Assembly: GCA_036227345.1 (NCBI GenBank)
Contig: CP109468.1
Coordinates: 7,130,001 to 7,194,000, forward strand
Length of the DNA: 64,000 nucleotides
DNA from: Streptomyces sp. NBC_01463
GTDB taxonomy: Bacteria > Actinomycetota > Actinomycetes > Streptomycetales > Streptomycetaceae
Direction: 5' to 3'
Shown: one piece after another, positions 29,299 through 40,286 of the stretch
How the letters are laid out: the number at the start of each line of letters is the position of its first letter
How positions within the stretch are numbered: position 1 is the first letter of the stretch
Translations under genes and position numbers: made by a program
The notes under the pieces: generated by a model
Seen by the model: only the letters and a program-made list of their open reading frames with translations
Database searches by the model: none
What the model was told of the DNA's origin: nothing

Positions 29299-30384
29299 AT
29301 GGCGCAGCACGTACAAGGGGTCATCGCACCGGGAAAGAACGAGCCGGTACGGGTCGAGACGATCGTGATTCCGGACCCCGGCCCCGGTGAGGCCGTGGTG
29401 AAGATCCAGGCGTGCGGCGTCTGCCACACCGACCTGCACTACAAGCAGGGCGGCATCAACGACGAGTTCCCCTTCCTCCTCGGCCACGAGGCGGCGGGCG
29501 TCGTGGAGTCCGTGGGCGACGGCGTCACCGACGTCGCACCGGGCGACTTCGTCGTCCTCAACTGGCGTGCCGTGTGCGGACAGTGCCGTGCCTGTCTGCG
29601 CGGCCGCCCCTGGTACTGCTTCGACACGCACAACGCCAAGCAGAAGATGACCCTGCTGGACGGCACCGAGCTCTCCCCGGCCCTCGGCATCGGCGCCTTC
29701 GCCGAGAAGACCCTCGTCGCCGCCGGCCAGTGCACCAAGGTCGACCCCGAGGTCTCGCCGGCCGTCGCCGGACTCCTGGGCTGCGGTGTGATGGCCGGCA
29801 TCGGTGCCGCCATCAACACCGGCCAGGTCGGCCGCGGCGACTCGGTCGCCGTCATCGGCTGCGGCGGCGTCGGCGACGCGGCGATCGCCGGCGCCCGGCT
29901 CGCCGGCGCGGCGAAGATCATCGCGGTGGACATCGACGACCGCAAGCTGGAGACGGCGAAGAAGATGGGTGCCACGCACTCCGTCAACTCCCGCACCCAG
30001 GACCCGGTCGAAGCCATCCGCGCGCTCACCGGCGGCAACGGCGCCGACGTCGTCATCGAGGCGGTCGGCCGCCCGGAGACGTACAAGCAGGCCTTCTACG
30101 CCCGGGACCTCGCCGGCACCGTCGTCCTGGTCGGCGTCCCCACCCCGGAGATGCAGCTCGAACTCCCGCTCCTGGACGTCTTCGGCCGCGGCGGCTCGCT
30201 CAAGTCGTCCTGGTACGGCGACTGCCTGCCCTCGCGCGACTTCCCGATGCTCATCGACCTGCACCAGCAGGGCCGCATCGACCTCGGCGCGTTCGTCACC
30301 GAGACCATCGGCATCGGCGACATCGAGCAGGCCTTCGCCCGGATGCACGACGGCGACGTCCTGCGCTCGGTGGTGGTCTTCTGA
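29299..30384 (+). CDS. mscR: S-(hydroxymethyl)mycothiol dehydrogenase (mycothiol-dependent formaldehyde dehydrogenase)
   Basis: 361 aa zinc alcohol dehydrogenase. Zinc ligands are seen in [14 protein letters not shown] and GHEAAG, the structural zinc cysteines in [15 protein letters not shown], and the NAD fold in [18 protein letters not shown]. The sequence, including [31 protein letters not shown], matches the MscR/AdhE2 branch (EC 1.1.1.306), which oxidises the formaldehyde-mycothiol adduct and reduces nitroso-mycothiol. It overlaps the MBL hydrolase gene by one base (TGATG). Mycothiol-based detoxification fits the mshC gene in the same window. Confidence 0.93.
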   Translation: MAQHVQGVIAPGKNEPVRVETIVIPDPGPGEAVVKIQACGVCHTDLHYKQGGINDEFPFLLGHEAAGVVESVGDGVTDVAPGDFVVLNWRAVCGQCRACLRGRPWYCFDTHNAKQKMTLLDGTELSPALGIGAFAEKTLVAAGQCTKVDPEVSPAVAGLLGCGVMAGIGAAINTGQVGRGDSVAVIGCGGVGDAAIAGARLAGAAKIIAVDIDDRKLETAKKMGATHSVNSRTQDPVEAIRALTGGNGADVVIEAVGRPETYKQAFYARDLAGTVVLVGVPTPEMQLELPLLDVFGRGGSLKSSWYGDCLPSRDFPMLIDLHQQGRIDLGAFVTETIGIGDIEQAFARMHDGDVLRSVVVF

Positions 30385-31013
30385 TGACCGCCCGCATCGA
30401 CCACCTCGTCACCTCCGGCACCTTCGCCCTCGACGGCGGCGAGTGGGACGTCGACAACAACGTCTGGATCGTCGGCGACGACACCGAGGCCGTCGTCATC
30501 GACGCCGCCCACGACGCCGCCGCCATCGAGGCCGCGCTCGGCGGCCGTACGCTGCGCGCCATCATCTGCACCCACGCGCACAACGACCACATCGACGCGG
30601 CCCCGGCGCTCGCCGCGGCCACCGGCGCACCCGTCCTGCTCCACCCCGACGACCTGCCGCTGTGGAAGCAGACCCATCCCGACCGGGCCCCCGACGGCGA
30701 ACTGGCCGACGGCCAGGAGATCCGGGTCGCGGGCACCACCCTCACCGTCCTGCACACCCCCGGCCACGCCCCGGGCGCCGTCTGCCTGTACGCCCCCGAG
30801 CTGTCCACCGTCTTCACCGGTGACACGCTCTTCCAGGGCGGGCCCGGCGCCACCGGCCGTTCCTTCTCGCACTTCCCGACGATCGTCGCCTCGATCAGGG
30901 ACCGGCTGCTCGCCCTGGACCCGGCGACCGCCGTCCGTACGGGACACGGCGACTCCACCACCATCGGCGCGGAGGCCCCGCACCTGGAGGAGTGGATCAC
31001 CCGCGGTCACTGA
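30384..31013 (+). CDS. MBL-fold hydrolase, partner of MscR
   Basis: 209 aa metallo-beta-lactamase fold with the metal motif THAHNDHIDA (HxHxDH), further ligands in HTPGHAPGAVCLY and FTGDTLFQGGPGATGR, and a C-terminal TGHGDSTTIG. It is similar in size and motifs to glyoxalase II-like hydrolases. The mscR-MBL pairing also exists in mycobacteria (Rv2259-Rv2260), so hydrolysis of S-formylmycothiol, the MscR product, is the most attractive role, but this is inference. It is translationally coupled to mscR. Confidence 0.88.
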   Translation: MTARIDHLVTSGTFALDGGEWDVDNNVWIVGDDTEAVVIDAAHDAAAIEAALGGRTLRAIICTHAHNDHIDAAPALAAATGAPVLLHPDDLPLWKQTHPDRAPDGELADGQEIRVAGTTLTVLHTPGHAPGAVCLYAPELSTVFTGDTLFQGGPGATGRSFSHFPTIVASIRDRLLALDPATAVRTGHGDSTTIGAEAPHLEEWITRGH

Positions 31014-31022
31014 GGCCGGGAC

Positions 31023-31958
31023 TCACCCCTCCGGCCACGCGGAGAGCCGCAGCCCGCTCTCGAAGCGGCGCGGCCCTCCCGTGACCGGATCGGTGAACTC
31101 CAGCACCCTGGCGAGCAGTTGCAGCGGGTGCGAGAAGTCGTCGGGGGCGGGGTCGGCCTCGACCCGGGGATAGACGGGGTCGTGGACCAGCGGCAGCCCC
31201 AGGCCGTTCATGTGGACCCGCAGCTGATGGGTGCGCCCGGTGGCGGGCAGCAGCCGGTAGCGGCCGAGCCCGCCCCGGTGCTCCAGCAGCTCGATCCGGC
31301 TCTCGCTGTTCGGCTCGCCCGGCTCCTCGCGGGCGGCGATCACCCCGCGCTCCTTCACGATGCGGCTGCGCACCGTACGGGGGAGGACCAGCGCCGGATC
31401 GTACGGTGCCACCGCCTCGTACTCCTTGCGCACGAGCCGGTCCCGGAACAGCGTCTGGTACGCGCCCCGCTCCTCGGGCCGCACGACGAACAGCACGAGG
31501 CCCGCGGTCAGCCGGTCCAGCCGGTGGGCGGGCTGCAGCCGGGGCAGCTCCAGCTCGCGGCGGAGCCGGGCCACCGCCGTCTCGGTGATGTGCCGGCCGC
31601 GCGGGGTCGTCGCCAGGAAGTGCGGCTTGTCCGCGACGACCAGGTGCGCGTCCCGGTACACCACTCCGACCGGGAACGGCACCGGCTCCTCCGGGGCGAA
31701 GTCCCGGTGGAACCAGAGGTACCGGCCCGTTGTGTACGGCTCGTCGCCCGTCACCGCGCCTCGGGCGAAGACGAACCGGCCCCCGGCCAGCATGGCATCG
31801 ACCCGCTCCGCACCGATCGCGTCGCCGAACCGGGCCAGCAGATGGTCACGGACCGTCGGCCACCGCCCGTCCGGATCCTCCGGCAGCCGCACCCGCACCG
31901 GATCGACTCCGTCGCGCTGGGCCAGCGGTGACGGCGGGGGCTTCGCGCGCCCCCTCAT
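31023..31958 (-). CDS. RluA-family pseudouridine synthase
   Basis: 311 aa. The catalytic Asp lies in AHRLDRLTAGLVLF, followed by KEYEAV, a typical RluA/RsuA-superfamily core. RTHQLRVHMNGLGLPLVHDPVYP at the C-terminus is the conserved motif II/III region. It isomerises uridine in an rRNA or tRNA; the position modified cannot be told from sequence. An N-terminal stretch (PTVRDHLLARFG) may be a degenerate S4-like part. It is divergent from the secreted esterase. Confidence 0.88.
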   Translation of the reverse strand: MRGRAKPPPSPLAQRDGVDPVRVRLPEDPDGRWPTVRDHLLARFGDAIGAERVDAMLAGGRFVFARGAVTGDEPYTTGRYLWFHRDFAPEEPVPFPVGVVYRDAHLVVADKPHFLATTPRGRHITETAVARLRRELELPRLQPAHRLDRLTAGLVLFVVRPEERGAYQTLFRDRLVRKEYEAVAPYDPALVLPRTVRSRIVKERGVIAAREEPGEPNSESRIELLEHRGGLGRYRLLPATGRTHQLRVHMNGLGLPLVHDPVYPRVEADPAPDDFSHPLQLLARVLEFTDPVTGGPRRFESGLRLSAWPEG

Positions 31959-32122
31959 CGGGACCCGCCGGAAGCGGTGGAGCTGGTTCTCATGGTGCCG
32001 GGAATCCTCCCACAGGGGCGGGGCCCGGCAGGCGGCAGCGGACTCCGGCCGGGCGGGACGCCGGCTTCGCCGTATCGGTTCTCTCGGTTCTGAAAGGATT
32101 CAATGCATGGCTTCCAGGGGTA

Positions 32123-32134
32123 GAAAGCGCTTGC
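32123..32134. promoter_or_regulatory. LacI-type operator before the secreted esterase
   Basis: GAAAGCGCTTGC is a 10/12 palindrome around a central AGCGCT, the typical form of LacI/CcpA-family sites. It lies 59 bp before the esterase start. No LacI gene is present in the window. Confidence 0.5.
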
Positions 32135-32193
32135 GCCCGTATGGGGATGGTCCGTCCGGGCACCCGCACCCGCAGCCCCGAAGGAGCCCCGCC

Positions 32194-33255
32194 GTGCTCA
32201 CTGCACGCAGAACCGCACCAGCCCTGCTGACGGCCCTGGCGGCCGTGACCGCCCTCGCCGCGCCCGCCGTCGCTGTGTCGTCCGCCCCGGCATCCGGCGC
32301 GGGCGCCCCCGCCGGGTGCACCGGAAGCGCCCCGGTGGTCTGTCACTTCGACGTGGCCCCCGGCACCTACCGCGTCACCGCACGCATCGGCGGCGCGGCC
32401 GAAGGCCGGACGACGGTCACGGCCGAGACGCGGCGCACCGTGCTGGGGGAGACCGCGACCGCCGCCGGGCGGCAGGTGATCCGCTCCTTCACGGTCGACG
32501 TGCGCGAGCCCGAGGGTGAACCCACCGGAGCGAGCGGCAGCCCCGGGCTCGACCTCGCCTTCGGCGGCCCGGCCCCGCTCCTCGCGGGACTGCGCGTGAC
32601 CCCGGCCGCCCGCACCCCGCAGCTGTTCCTGATCGGCGACTCGACCGTCTGCGACCAGCTCGGCAGCCCCTACACAGGGTGGGGCCAAGAGCTTCCGCAG
32701 TACCTCCGGGCGGGCATATCGGTGTCGAACCACGCCGACTCCGGGGAGAGTTCACAGACCTACCTCGACCAGCCCCAGCTCTTCCCCGCCGTCCGCCCGC
32801 TGATCCGCCGCGGCGACACCGTGCTCATCCAGCTCGCCCACAACGACAAGCAGACGACCGAGGCCGACTACCGGGCCAGCCTCACCACCATGATCGACGC
32901 GATCCGGGCCGAGGGCGGCCGGCCGGTGCTGGTCACCCCGATCGTCCGCCGCTGGTTCAACACCGACGGCACGCTGGACAACGGCACCGCCCTGCTGGTC
33001 AACGGCCTCGGCGTCGACCTGCCCGCGCAGATCCGCCTCCTGGCCGCCGAGCACGGCGTGCCGCTCGTCGACCTGACCGCGCTCACCCGGCGACGCGTCG
33101 AGGAACTGGGACCGGACGCCTCGAAGGCGCTCTACCTCACCGACGAGAAGCGCGACAACACGCACACCTCCGAGCGCGGGGCGACGGAGTACGCGGCCAT
33201 GGTCCGCGACGCGCTGCGCGAGCAGCACCTGCTGCCGGGCCGCCTGTTCCGCTGA
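32194..33255 (+). CDS. Secreted SGNH hydrolase (rhamnogalacturonan acetylesterase type)
   Basis: 353 aa from a GTG at 32194 with AAGGAG eight bases upstream. The signal peptide is TARRTAPALLTALAAVTALAAPAVA. The C-terminal two-thirds is a CE12-like SGNH esterase: LFLIGDSTVCDQ (catalytic Ser), GWGQELPQYL, VSNHADSGESSQTY, LIQLAHNDKQ (block III) and DNTHTSERGATEYA (Asp/His pair). The N-terminal about 100 residues form a beta-rich accessory domain. It should deacetylate pectin-type polysaccharides outside the cell. It is convergent with the beta-galactosidase, which also has a LacI-type operator, suggesting a plant polysaccharide response. Confidence 0.9.
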   Translation: MLTARRTAPALLTALAAVTALAAPAVAVSSAPASGAGAPAGCTGSAPVVCHFDVAPGTYRVTARIGGAAEGRTTVTAETRRTVLGETATAAGRQVIRSFTVDVREPEGEPTGASGSPGLDLAFGGPAPLLAGLRVTPAARTPQLFLIGDSTVCDQLGSPYTGWGQELPQYLRAGISVSNHADSGESSQTYLDQPQLFPAVRPLIRRGDTVLIQLAHNDKQTTEADYRASLTTMIDAIRAEGGRPVLVTPIVRRWFNTDGTLDNGTALLVNGLGVDLPAQIRLLAAEHGVPLVDLTALTRRRVEELGPDASKALYLTDEKRDNTHTSERGATEYAAMVRDALREQHLLPGRLFR

Positions 33256-33261
33256 CCCGAG

Positions 33262-33297
33262 CCTCCTCCGCCCCGGCAGCCGCCGGGGCGGAGGAGG
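33262..33297. terminator. Bidirectional hairpin terminator
   Basis: A 16-bp perfect stem, CCTCCTCCGCCCCGGC at 33262-33277 and its complement at 33282-33297, with a 4-nt loop, lies between convergent genes. Confidence 0.8.
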
Positions 33298-33305
33298 GTG
33301 CGGAA

Positions 33306-36230
<2,925 letters not shown>

Positions 36231-36241
36231 TTAACTACGAA

Positions 36242-36253
36242 TGAACCGTTTCA
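36242..36253. promoter_or_regulatory. LacI-type operator before beta-galactosidase
   Basis: TGAACCGTTTCA has TGAA/TTCA arms around a central CG, the standard actinobacterial LacI-family layout. It lies 51-62 bp upstream of the beta-galactosidase start on the minus strand. Confidence 0.6.
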
Positions 36254-36300
36254 ACAAGGGGTCGGCGCCGCCTCCCGGACCGAAGCCCGGGTAACGCGAA

Positions 36301-36330
36301 ATGCCGACCAGGATCTCTCCTGATCGGCAT
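36301..36330 (-). terminator. Terminator of tRNA-Leu
   Basis: Inverted repeat with arms ATGCCGAYCAGGA, one G-U pair and a small loop, followed on the minus strand by TTTCG. It starts 8 bases after the tRNA 3' end. Confidence 0.75.
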
Positions 36331-36338
36331 CTGCTCTG

Positions 36339-36423
36339 TGTCCGAGGGGGGACTTGAACCCCCACGCCCGATAAAGGGCACTAGCACCTCAAGCTAGCGC
36401 GTCTGCCATTCCGCCACCCGGAC
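36339..36423 (-). tRNA. tRNA-Leu (anticodon GAG)
   Basis: 85-nt class II tRNA. The acceptor stem pairs GTCCGGG with CTCGGAC; the D-arm is GGCGGAATGGCAGACGC, and the anticodon stem CTAGC/GCTAG encloses the loop TTGAGGT (anticodon GAG, reading CUC/CUU). A long variable arm and the T-arm GGGTTCAAGTCCC follow. The 3' CCA is not encoded. A hairpin terminator follows directly. No integrase or att duplication was seen beside it. Confidence 0.95.
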
Positions 36424-36606
36424 AAGGTGTCTGTCTCGCGGGCCCGGCCCGTTCCGACGTGGAAAACCATAGCAAACATTGGGGGGTGCTCGATCACGCC
36501 CCGGTCGGTGTGACGGGCGTGTGACGAGGGGTGGGCGGCCTTGGGTACGCGGGCCGGGCGCGGGAGGATGAGGGGGAGCACCACAGCGACAGTGGAAGGA
36601 ACCAGC

Positions 36607-37941
36607 GTGAGCGAGACCAAAGCGGCCAGGCCCGGCCCGGGTGAGACCGCCGAGAACGAGGTCGTGGATCTCTGTCGTGACCTGATCCGGATCGATACCA
36701 GCAACTACGGAGACCACTCCGGGCCCGGCGAGCGGCTGGCCGCGGAGTACGTGGCGGAGAAGCTCGCGGAGGTCGGTCTCGAGCCGAAGATCTTCGAGTC
36801 CCACAAGGGCCGCGCCTCCACGGTGGCGCGGATCGAGGGCGAGGACCCGTCCAAGCCGGCCCTGCTGATCCACGGGCACACCGACGTCGTCCCGGCGAAC
36901 GCCCACGACTGGACCCACCACCCCTTCTCCGGGGAGATCGCGGACGACTGCGTGTGGGGCCGGGGCGCGGTCGACATGAAGGACATGGACGCCATGACCC
37001 TCGCGGTCGTGCGTGACCGGATGCGCAGTGGCCGCAAGCCCCCGCGCGACATCGTGCTGGCCTTCCTCGCGGACGAGGAGGCGGGCGGGACGTACGGCGC
37101 CCGCTATCTCGTCGACAAGCACCCGGACCTCTTCGAGGGCGTCACCGAGGCCATCGGCGAGGTCGGCGGCTTCTCCTTCACGGTCAACGAGAACCTGCGG
37201 CTGTATCTCGTCGAGACGGCCCAGAAGGGCATGCACTGGATGCGGCTGACCGTGGACGGCACGGCCGGCCACGGTTCGATGACCAACGACGACAACGCGA
37301 TCACCGAGCTGTGCGAGGCGGTCGGCCGGCTCGGGCGGCACAAGTGGCCGGTGCGGGTGACCAAGACCGTGCGCTCGTTCCTGGACGAGCTGTCCGACGC
37401 GCTCGGCACCCCGCTCGACCCCGAGGACATGGACGCCACGCTGGCCAAGCTCGGCGGCATCGCCAAGATGGTCGGCGCGACCCTGCGCAACTCCGCGGCG
37501 CCCACCATGCTCGGCGCCGGCTACAAGGTGAACGTGATCCCGGGGCAGGCGACCGCGCACGTCGACGGCCGCTTCCTGCCGGGGTACGAGCAGGAGTTCC
37601 TGGCCGACCTCGACCGGATTCTCGGCCCGCGCGTCAAGCGCGAGGACGTGCACGGCGACAAGGCGCTGGAGACCGACTTCGACGGCTCGCTCGTGGACGC
37701 GATGCAGATCGCGCTCAAGGCGGAGGACCCGATCGCCCGGGCGGTCCCGTACATGCTCTCCGGCGGTACGGACGCGAAGTCCTTCGACGACCTGGGGATC
37801 CGCTGCTTCGGGTTCGCCCCGCTCAAGCTCCCGCCGGAGCTCGACTTCGCGGGCATGTTCCACGGGGTGGACGAGCGGGTGCCGGTCGAGGGGCTGAAGT
37901 TCGGTGCGCGCGTGCTCGACCGCTTCATCGACAACAGCTGA
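36607..37941 (+). CDS. M20/M28-type zinc peptidase (ArgE/DapE/dipeptidase-like)
   Basis: 444 aa from a GTG at 36607 with GGAAGGA upstream. Di-zinc exopeptidase motifs are visible: LLIHGHTDVVPAN (first ligand His and Asp), WGRGAVDMKDMDA (bridging Asp), FLADEEAGGTYGARYL (catalytic Glu pair), then the lid domain with GTAGHGSM and C-terminal MLSGGTDAKSF. It cleaves dipeptides or N-acyl amino acids in the cytoplasm. It stands between the tRNA and the chaplin genes with no clear operon partner. Confidence 0.88.
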   Translation: MSETKAARPGPGETAENEVVDLCRDLIRIDTSNYGDHSGPGERLAAEYVAEKLAEVGLEPKIFESHKGRASTVARIEGEDPSKPALLIHGHTDVVPANAHDWTHHPFSGEIADDCVWGRGAVDMKDMDAMTLAVVRDRMRSGRKPPRDIVLAFLADEEAGGTYGARYLVDKHPDLFEGVTEAIGEVGGFSFTVNENLRLYLVETAQKGMHWMRLTVDGTAGHGSMTNDDNAITELCEAVGRLGRHKWPVRVTKTVRSFLDELSDALGTPLDPEDMDATLAKLGGIAKMVGATLRNSAAPTMLGAGYKVNVIPGQATAHVDGRFLPGYEQEFLADLDRILGPRVKREDVHGDKALETDFDGSLVDAMQIALKAEDPIARAVPYMLSGGTDAKSFDDLGIRCFGFAPLKLPPELDFAGMFHGVDERVPVEGLKFGARVLDRFIDNS

Positions 37942-38099
37942 AAGCCGGTGTCCCGTCGTCCTGTCGCCTTAATCGCCAGCTTGTGCGCATCTAACCGGAA
38001 CGAGTGAAAGGGAAGGATCGCTCGTAGCCCGATTACTTCTTCCTCGTTACAGGTGGTGCGGTCCGCGGCTGGGACCGCATTTGCCAACTAGGAGGAATA

Positions 38100-38333
38100 A
38101 TGATCAAGAAGATCGTCGCCGCTGCGGCTGTCACCGGTGGTCTGGTGCTCGCGGGCGCCGGCATGGCCGTCGCCGACTCCGGCGCCCAGGGTGCCGCTGT
38201 CGGCAGCCCCGGCGTGCTCTCGGGCAACGTCGTTCAGGTCCCCGTCCACGTTCCCGTGAACGTGTGCGGCAACACGATCTCCGTGATCGGGCTGCTGAAC
38301 CCGGCCTTCGGCAACACCTGCGTCAACGCCTGA
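38100..38333 (+). CDS. chpH: Short chaplin ChpH-like
   Basis: 77 aa. A signal peptide (KKIVAAAAVTGGLVLAGAGMAVA) is followed by a single chaplin domain: GSPGVLSGNVVQVPVHVPVNVCGNTI with the second Cys in NTCVNA. Secreted short chaplins assemble into amyloid rodlets on aerial hyphae and spores and lower water surface tension. AGGAGGAATA gives an ideal ribosome site. The long chaplin gene lies 138 bp downstream, past a hairpin. The pairing and order match chpH-chpC of S. coelicolor. Confidence 0.95.
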   Translation: MIKKIVAAAAVTGGLVLAGAGMAVADSGAQGAAVGSPGVLSGNVVQVPVHVPVNVCGNTISVIGLLNPAFGNTCVNA

Positions 38334-38368
38334 CGTTGCGCGTCAACCCGTAAGGGTTTGAGCCCGCT

Positions 38369-38403
38369 CGGCCCCGGAGCGCACCCCATGTGCTCCGGGG
38401 CCG
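38369..38403 (+). terminator. Hairpin between chpH and chpC
   Basis: CGGCCCCGGAGC (38369-38380) pairs with GCTCCGGGGCCG (38392-38403) around an 11-nt loop. It probably terminates or attenuates the chpH transcript, so the two chaplins can be expressed at different levels. Confidence 0.65.
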
Positions 38404-38471
38404 TCGGGTCCTTTGCCTCCGCACGGTCAAGTCCGGGGGTATTCCGGAAGGTAGAAGGCAGGAAACAACCT

Positions 38472-39248
38472 ATGCGACAGGTCACGCGTAAAGGCCTGAT
38501 CACCATGGCGGCTGCGGGCGGCGTGCTCGCGCTCAGTGGCGGTTACGCGCACGCCGACGCGGGAGCGTCCGGCGGCGCATCGAATTCCCCGGGGGTGCTT
38601 TCAGGGAATTCGGTACAGATTCCGGTCGAGGTACCGGTGAACGTCTGCGGTAACTCCGTGAGCGTCGTGGGACTGCTCAACCCGGCCGCGGGCAACGCCT
38701 GCGGAAACGGTTCGGACGGTGCGGCCGCGGGCCGTCACGGTGCGACCGCCGGGTCCTCGGGCAGCCACGCGTCGGACAGGGGCCGGACGTCGGACAGCCA
38801 CGCCCAGGGGATGCGGGCGGGCACCGGCAAGCACCGGGCCGTCCGCAGCGACGACGGGGGCGGGGCAACGGCCCGGGGCACCGCGCAGGGCTCGCCCGGT
38901 CTGCTCTCGGGCAACCAGGTCCAGGTCCCCATCGACATCCCCGTGAACGCCTGCGGGAACAGCGTGACCATCATCGGCCTGCTGAACCCCTCGCTCGGCA
39001 ACTCGTGCGAGAACGACAGCACCCCGCCGGCCGTTCCGGTCACCCCGGTCACGCACGAGGCGCCGCCGCAGACGCCCGGACCGCGCACCATCCCGAACGC
39101 GCCCGAGCCGCAGACCCTGCCCGCGAGCGTTCCGCAGCTCGCACACACCGGTTCGGGCGGGCTCGACCTGCTCGTCCCGGCCAGTGCGGGTCTGCTGCTG
39201 GCAGGCGCGGGCACGGTGCTGTACCGCCGCTCCAAGGCCGCCGCCTAG
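38472..39248 (+). CDS. chpC: Long chaplin with sortase signal (ChpC/ChpB type)
   Basis: 258 aa. After a signal peptide it has two chaplin domains (about residues 33-78 and 137-182), each with VNVCGN/VNACGN and GNAC/GNSC cysteines, joined by a Gly/Ser/His/Arg linker. A Pro-rich wall-spanning stretch, the sortase motif LAHTG (LAXTG, class E sortase), a hydrophobic segment and the tail RRSKAAA complete it. It is anchored to peptidoglycan and is thought to nucleate short-chaplin fibrils. It follows chpH. Confidence 0.95.
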   Translation: MRQVTRKGLITMAAAGGVLALSGGYAHADAGASGGASNSPGVLSGNSVQIPVEVPVNVCGNSVSVVGLLNPAAGNACGNGSDGAAAGRHGATAGSSGSHASDRGRTSDSHAQGMRAGTGKHRAVRSDDGGGATARGTAQGSPGLLSGNQVQVPIDIPVNACGNSVTIIGLLNPSLGNSCENDSTPPAVPVTPVTHEAPPQTPGPRTIPNAPEPQTLPASVPQLAHTGSGGLDLLVPASAGLLLAGAGTVLYRRSKAAA

Positions 39249-39279
39249 CGACACGCAAGCAGCAGGCAGCACGGCGAAG

Positions 39280-39311
39280 GGAGCGGGCCCCGCAGCAGCG
39301 GGGCCCGCTCC
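39280..39311. terminator. Bidirectional hairpin terminator
   Basis: A 14-bp perfect stem, GGAGCGGGCCCCGC at 39280-39293 and its complement at 39298-39311, with a 4-nt loop, lies between chpC and the convergent DUF5703 gene. Confidence 0.8.
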
Positions 39312-39317
39312 GTCGTC

Positions 39318-39506
39318 TCACCAGGTGGCCCGCAGCTGGCGGATGATCCGCCGGCGCAGCCGCACCCGGCGGCTGCCGTCCAGGCGCAGCGTCAGTCGGT
39401 CCAACTCCCAGTGCCCGTACTCGGCATGGTCGGTCAACAGCCGGGCCGTCTCCTTCCGGGACACCCCGCGCGGCACGTACACGTCGACAAATTCGTATTC
39501 CGGCAT
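39318..39506 (-). CDS. DUF5703 family small protein
   Basis: 62 aa. MPEYEFVDVYVPRGVSRKETARLLTDHAEYGHWELDRLTLRLDGSRR, then a basic C-terminus, matches the small actinobacterial DUF5703 family. It is acidic at the N-terminus and very basic at the C-terminus, possibly nucleic-acid or membrane binding. Divergent from the hypothetical gene at 39554. Function unknown. Confidence 0.8.
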   Translation of the reverse strand: MPEYEFVDVYVPRGVSRKETARLLTDHAEYGHWELDRLTLRLDGSRRVRLRRRIIRQLRATW

Positions 39507-39540
39507 CGCATCTATTGTGCGGGCAGAGCCCGTGTACGGA

Positions 39541-39546
39541 TAGCGT
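39541..39546 (+). promoter_or_regulatory. -10 element of a probable leaderless promoter
   Basis: TAGCGT ends 7 bases before the ATG at 39554, with no Shine-Dalgarno sequence. Confidence 0.4.
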
Positions 39547-39553
39547 CTGCCCT

Positions 39554-40213
39554 ATGTCTGATGCTGCGCAGCCCACCGCTGCCGAGGTACGCGCCGCCGC
39601 CGATGCGGTCAAAGCCGCGATCGACCACCACCTCGCGGCGGTCGAACGCCGGTCCGGGGACGACGACCCCGCTGTCTACGACGCGTTCAACGCACTGGCC
39701 GCTGCGGCCGAGGTCTACGACGAACTCCTCTACGACCGTCACGACGAGGTCACCCCGTTCGAGATTCCGGGGGTGGAGGACTCCCTGCCGCCGTACAGCG
39801 GCCCCGAGGAGCCGAACGCGCTCAGTGTGCTGATCCGCCGCGACTACGCGGTGGCGGAGCCGCAGCGGCTGCTCGCGCAGGCGCAGCGGCTCGCCGACGT
39901 GGATCCGGACGACCGCGGCAGCGACGGCGCCGCGGTGGTCGGCAGCAGCGTCCACGCGGCGCTCGGGGTGCTCTTCGGGGAGTACGAGGCGGACGAGATC
40001 GCGTCCCGGCACACGGAGTTCGGCCTGGAGGAGGGTGACTCCACGCTCTGGGTCGCGGCGGTGGACGAGCTGCCGGAGCCGGGGGAGTGGCTCGGGGCCC
40101 CGTTCGACGACGCGGACCCGCAGCTGGTGGTCTGCCGCTTCGACGTCAGCGCCGTCTTCGACGAGGACGATCTGGACGAGGAACTGGACGGACTGGCCAA
40201 GGGCAGGAGCTGA
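39554..40213 (+). CDS. Conserved hypothetical acidic protein
   Basis: 219 aa, strongly acidic, ending in a basic GLAKGRS after a run of Asp/Glu (FDEDDLDEELD). No signal peptide, transmembrane segment or known motif is visible; the helical N-terminus (AEVRAAADAVKAAIDHHLAAVERR) and the central SSVHAALGVLFGEYEADEIASRH look folded. I do not recognise a domain. Its position next to DUF5703 and the RecD2-like gene appears to be part of the Streptomyces core backbone. Confidence 0.75.
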   Translation: MSDAAQPTAAEVRAAADAVKAAIDHHLAAVERRSGDDDPAVYDAFNALAAAAEVYDELLYDRHDEVTPFEIPGVEDSLPPYSGPEEPNALSVLIRRDYAVAEPQRLLAQAQRLADVDPDDRGSDGAAVVGSSVHAALGVLFGEYEADEIASRHTEFGLEEGDSTLWVAAVDELPEPGEWLGAPFDDADPQLVVCRFDVSAVFDEDDLDEELDGLAKGRS

Positions 40214-40238
40214 TCCCGGGGCTCCCGCGGGAGCTGTA

Positions 40239-40283
40239 CCGGAGGGCCGGGCGGACGCGCGAAGCGTCCGCCCGGCCCTCCGG
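40239..40283. terminator. Bidirectional hairpin terminator
   Basis: A 20-bp perfect inverted repeat (40239-40258 and 40264-40283, beginning CCGGAGGGCC) with a GCGAA loop ends both convergent genes. Confidence 0.85.
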
Positions 40284-40286
40284 CCG

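Noticed and set aside
36339..36423. tRNA-Leu as an integration site for a genomic island
   Set aside because: No integrase, no duplicated tRNA 3' end and no phage or plasmid gene were seen on either side.
37942..38099. Riboswitch in the chpH leader
   Set aside because: The 158-bp leader contains short inverted repeats but no pattern I can match to a known riboswitch, and nothing beyond a promoter and an ideal ribosome site is supported.
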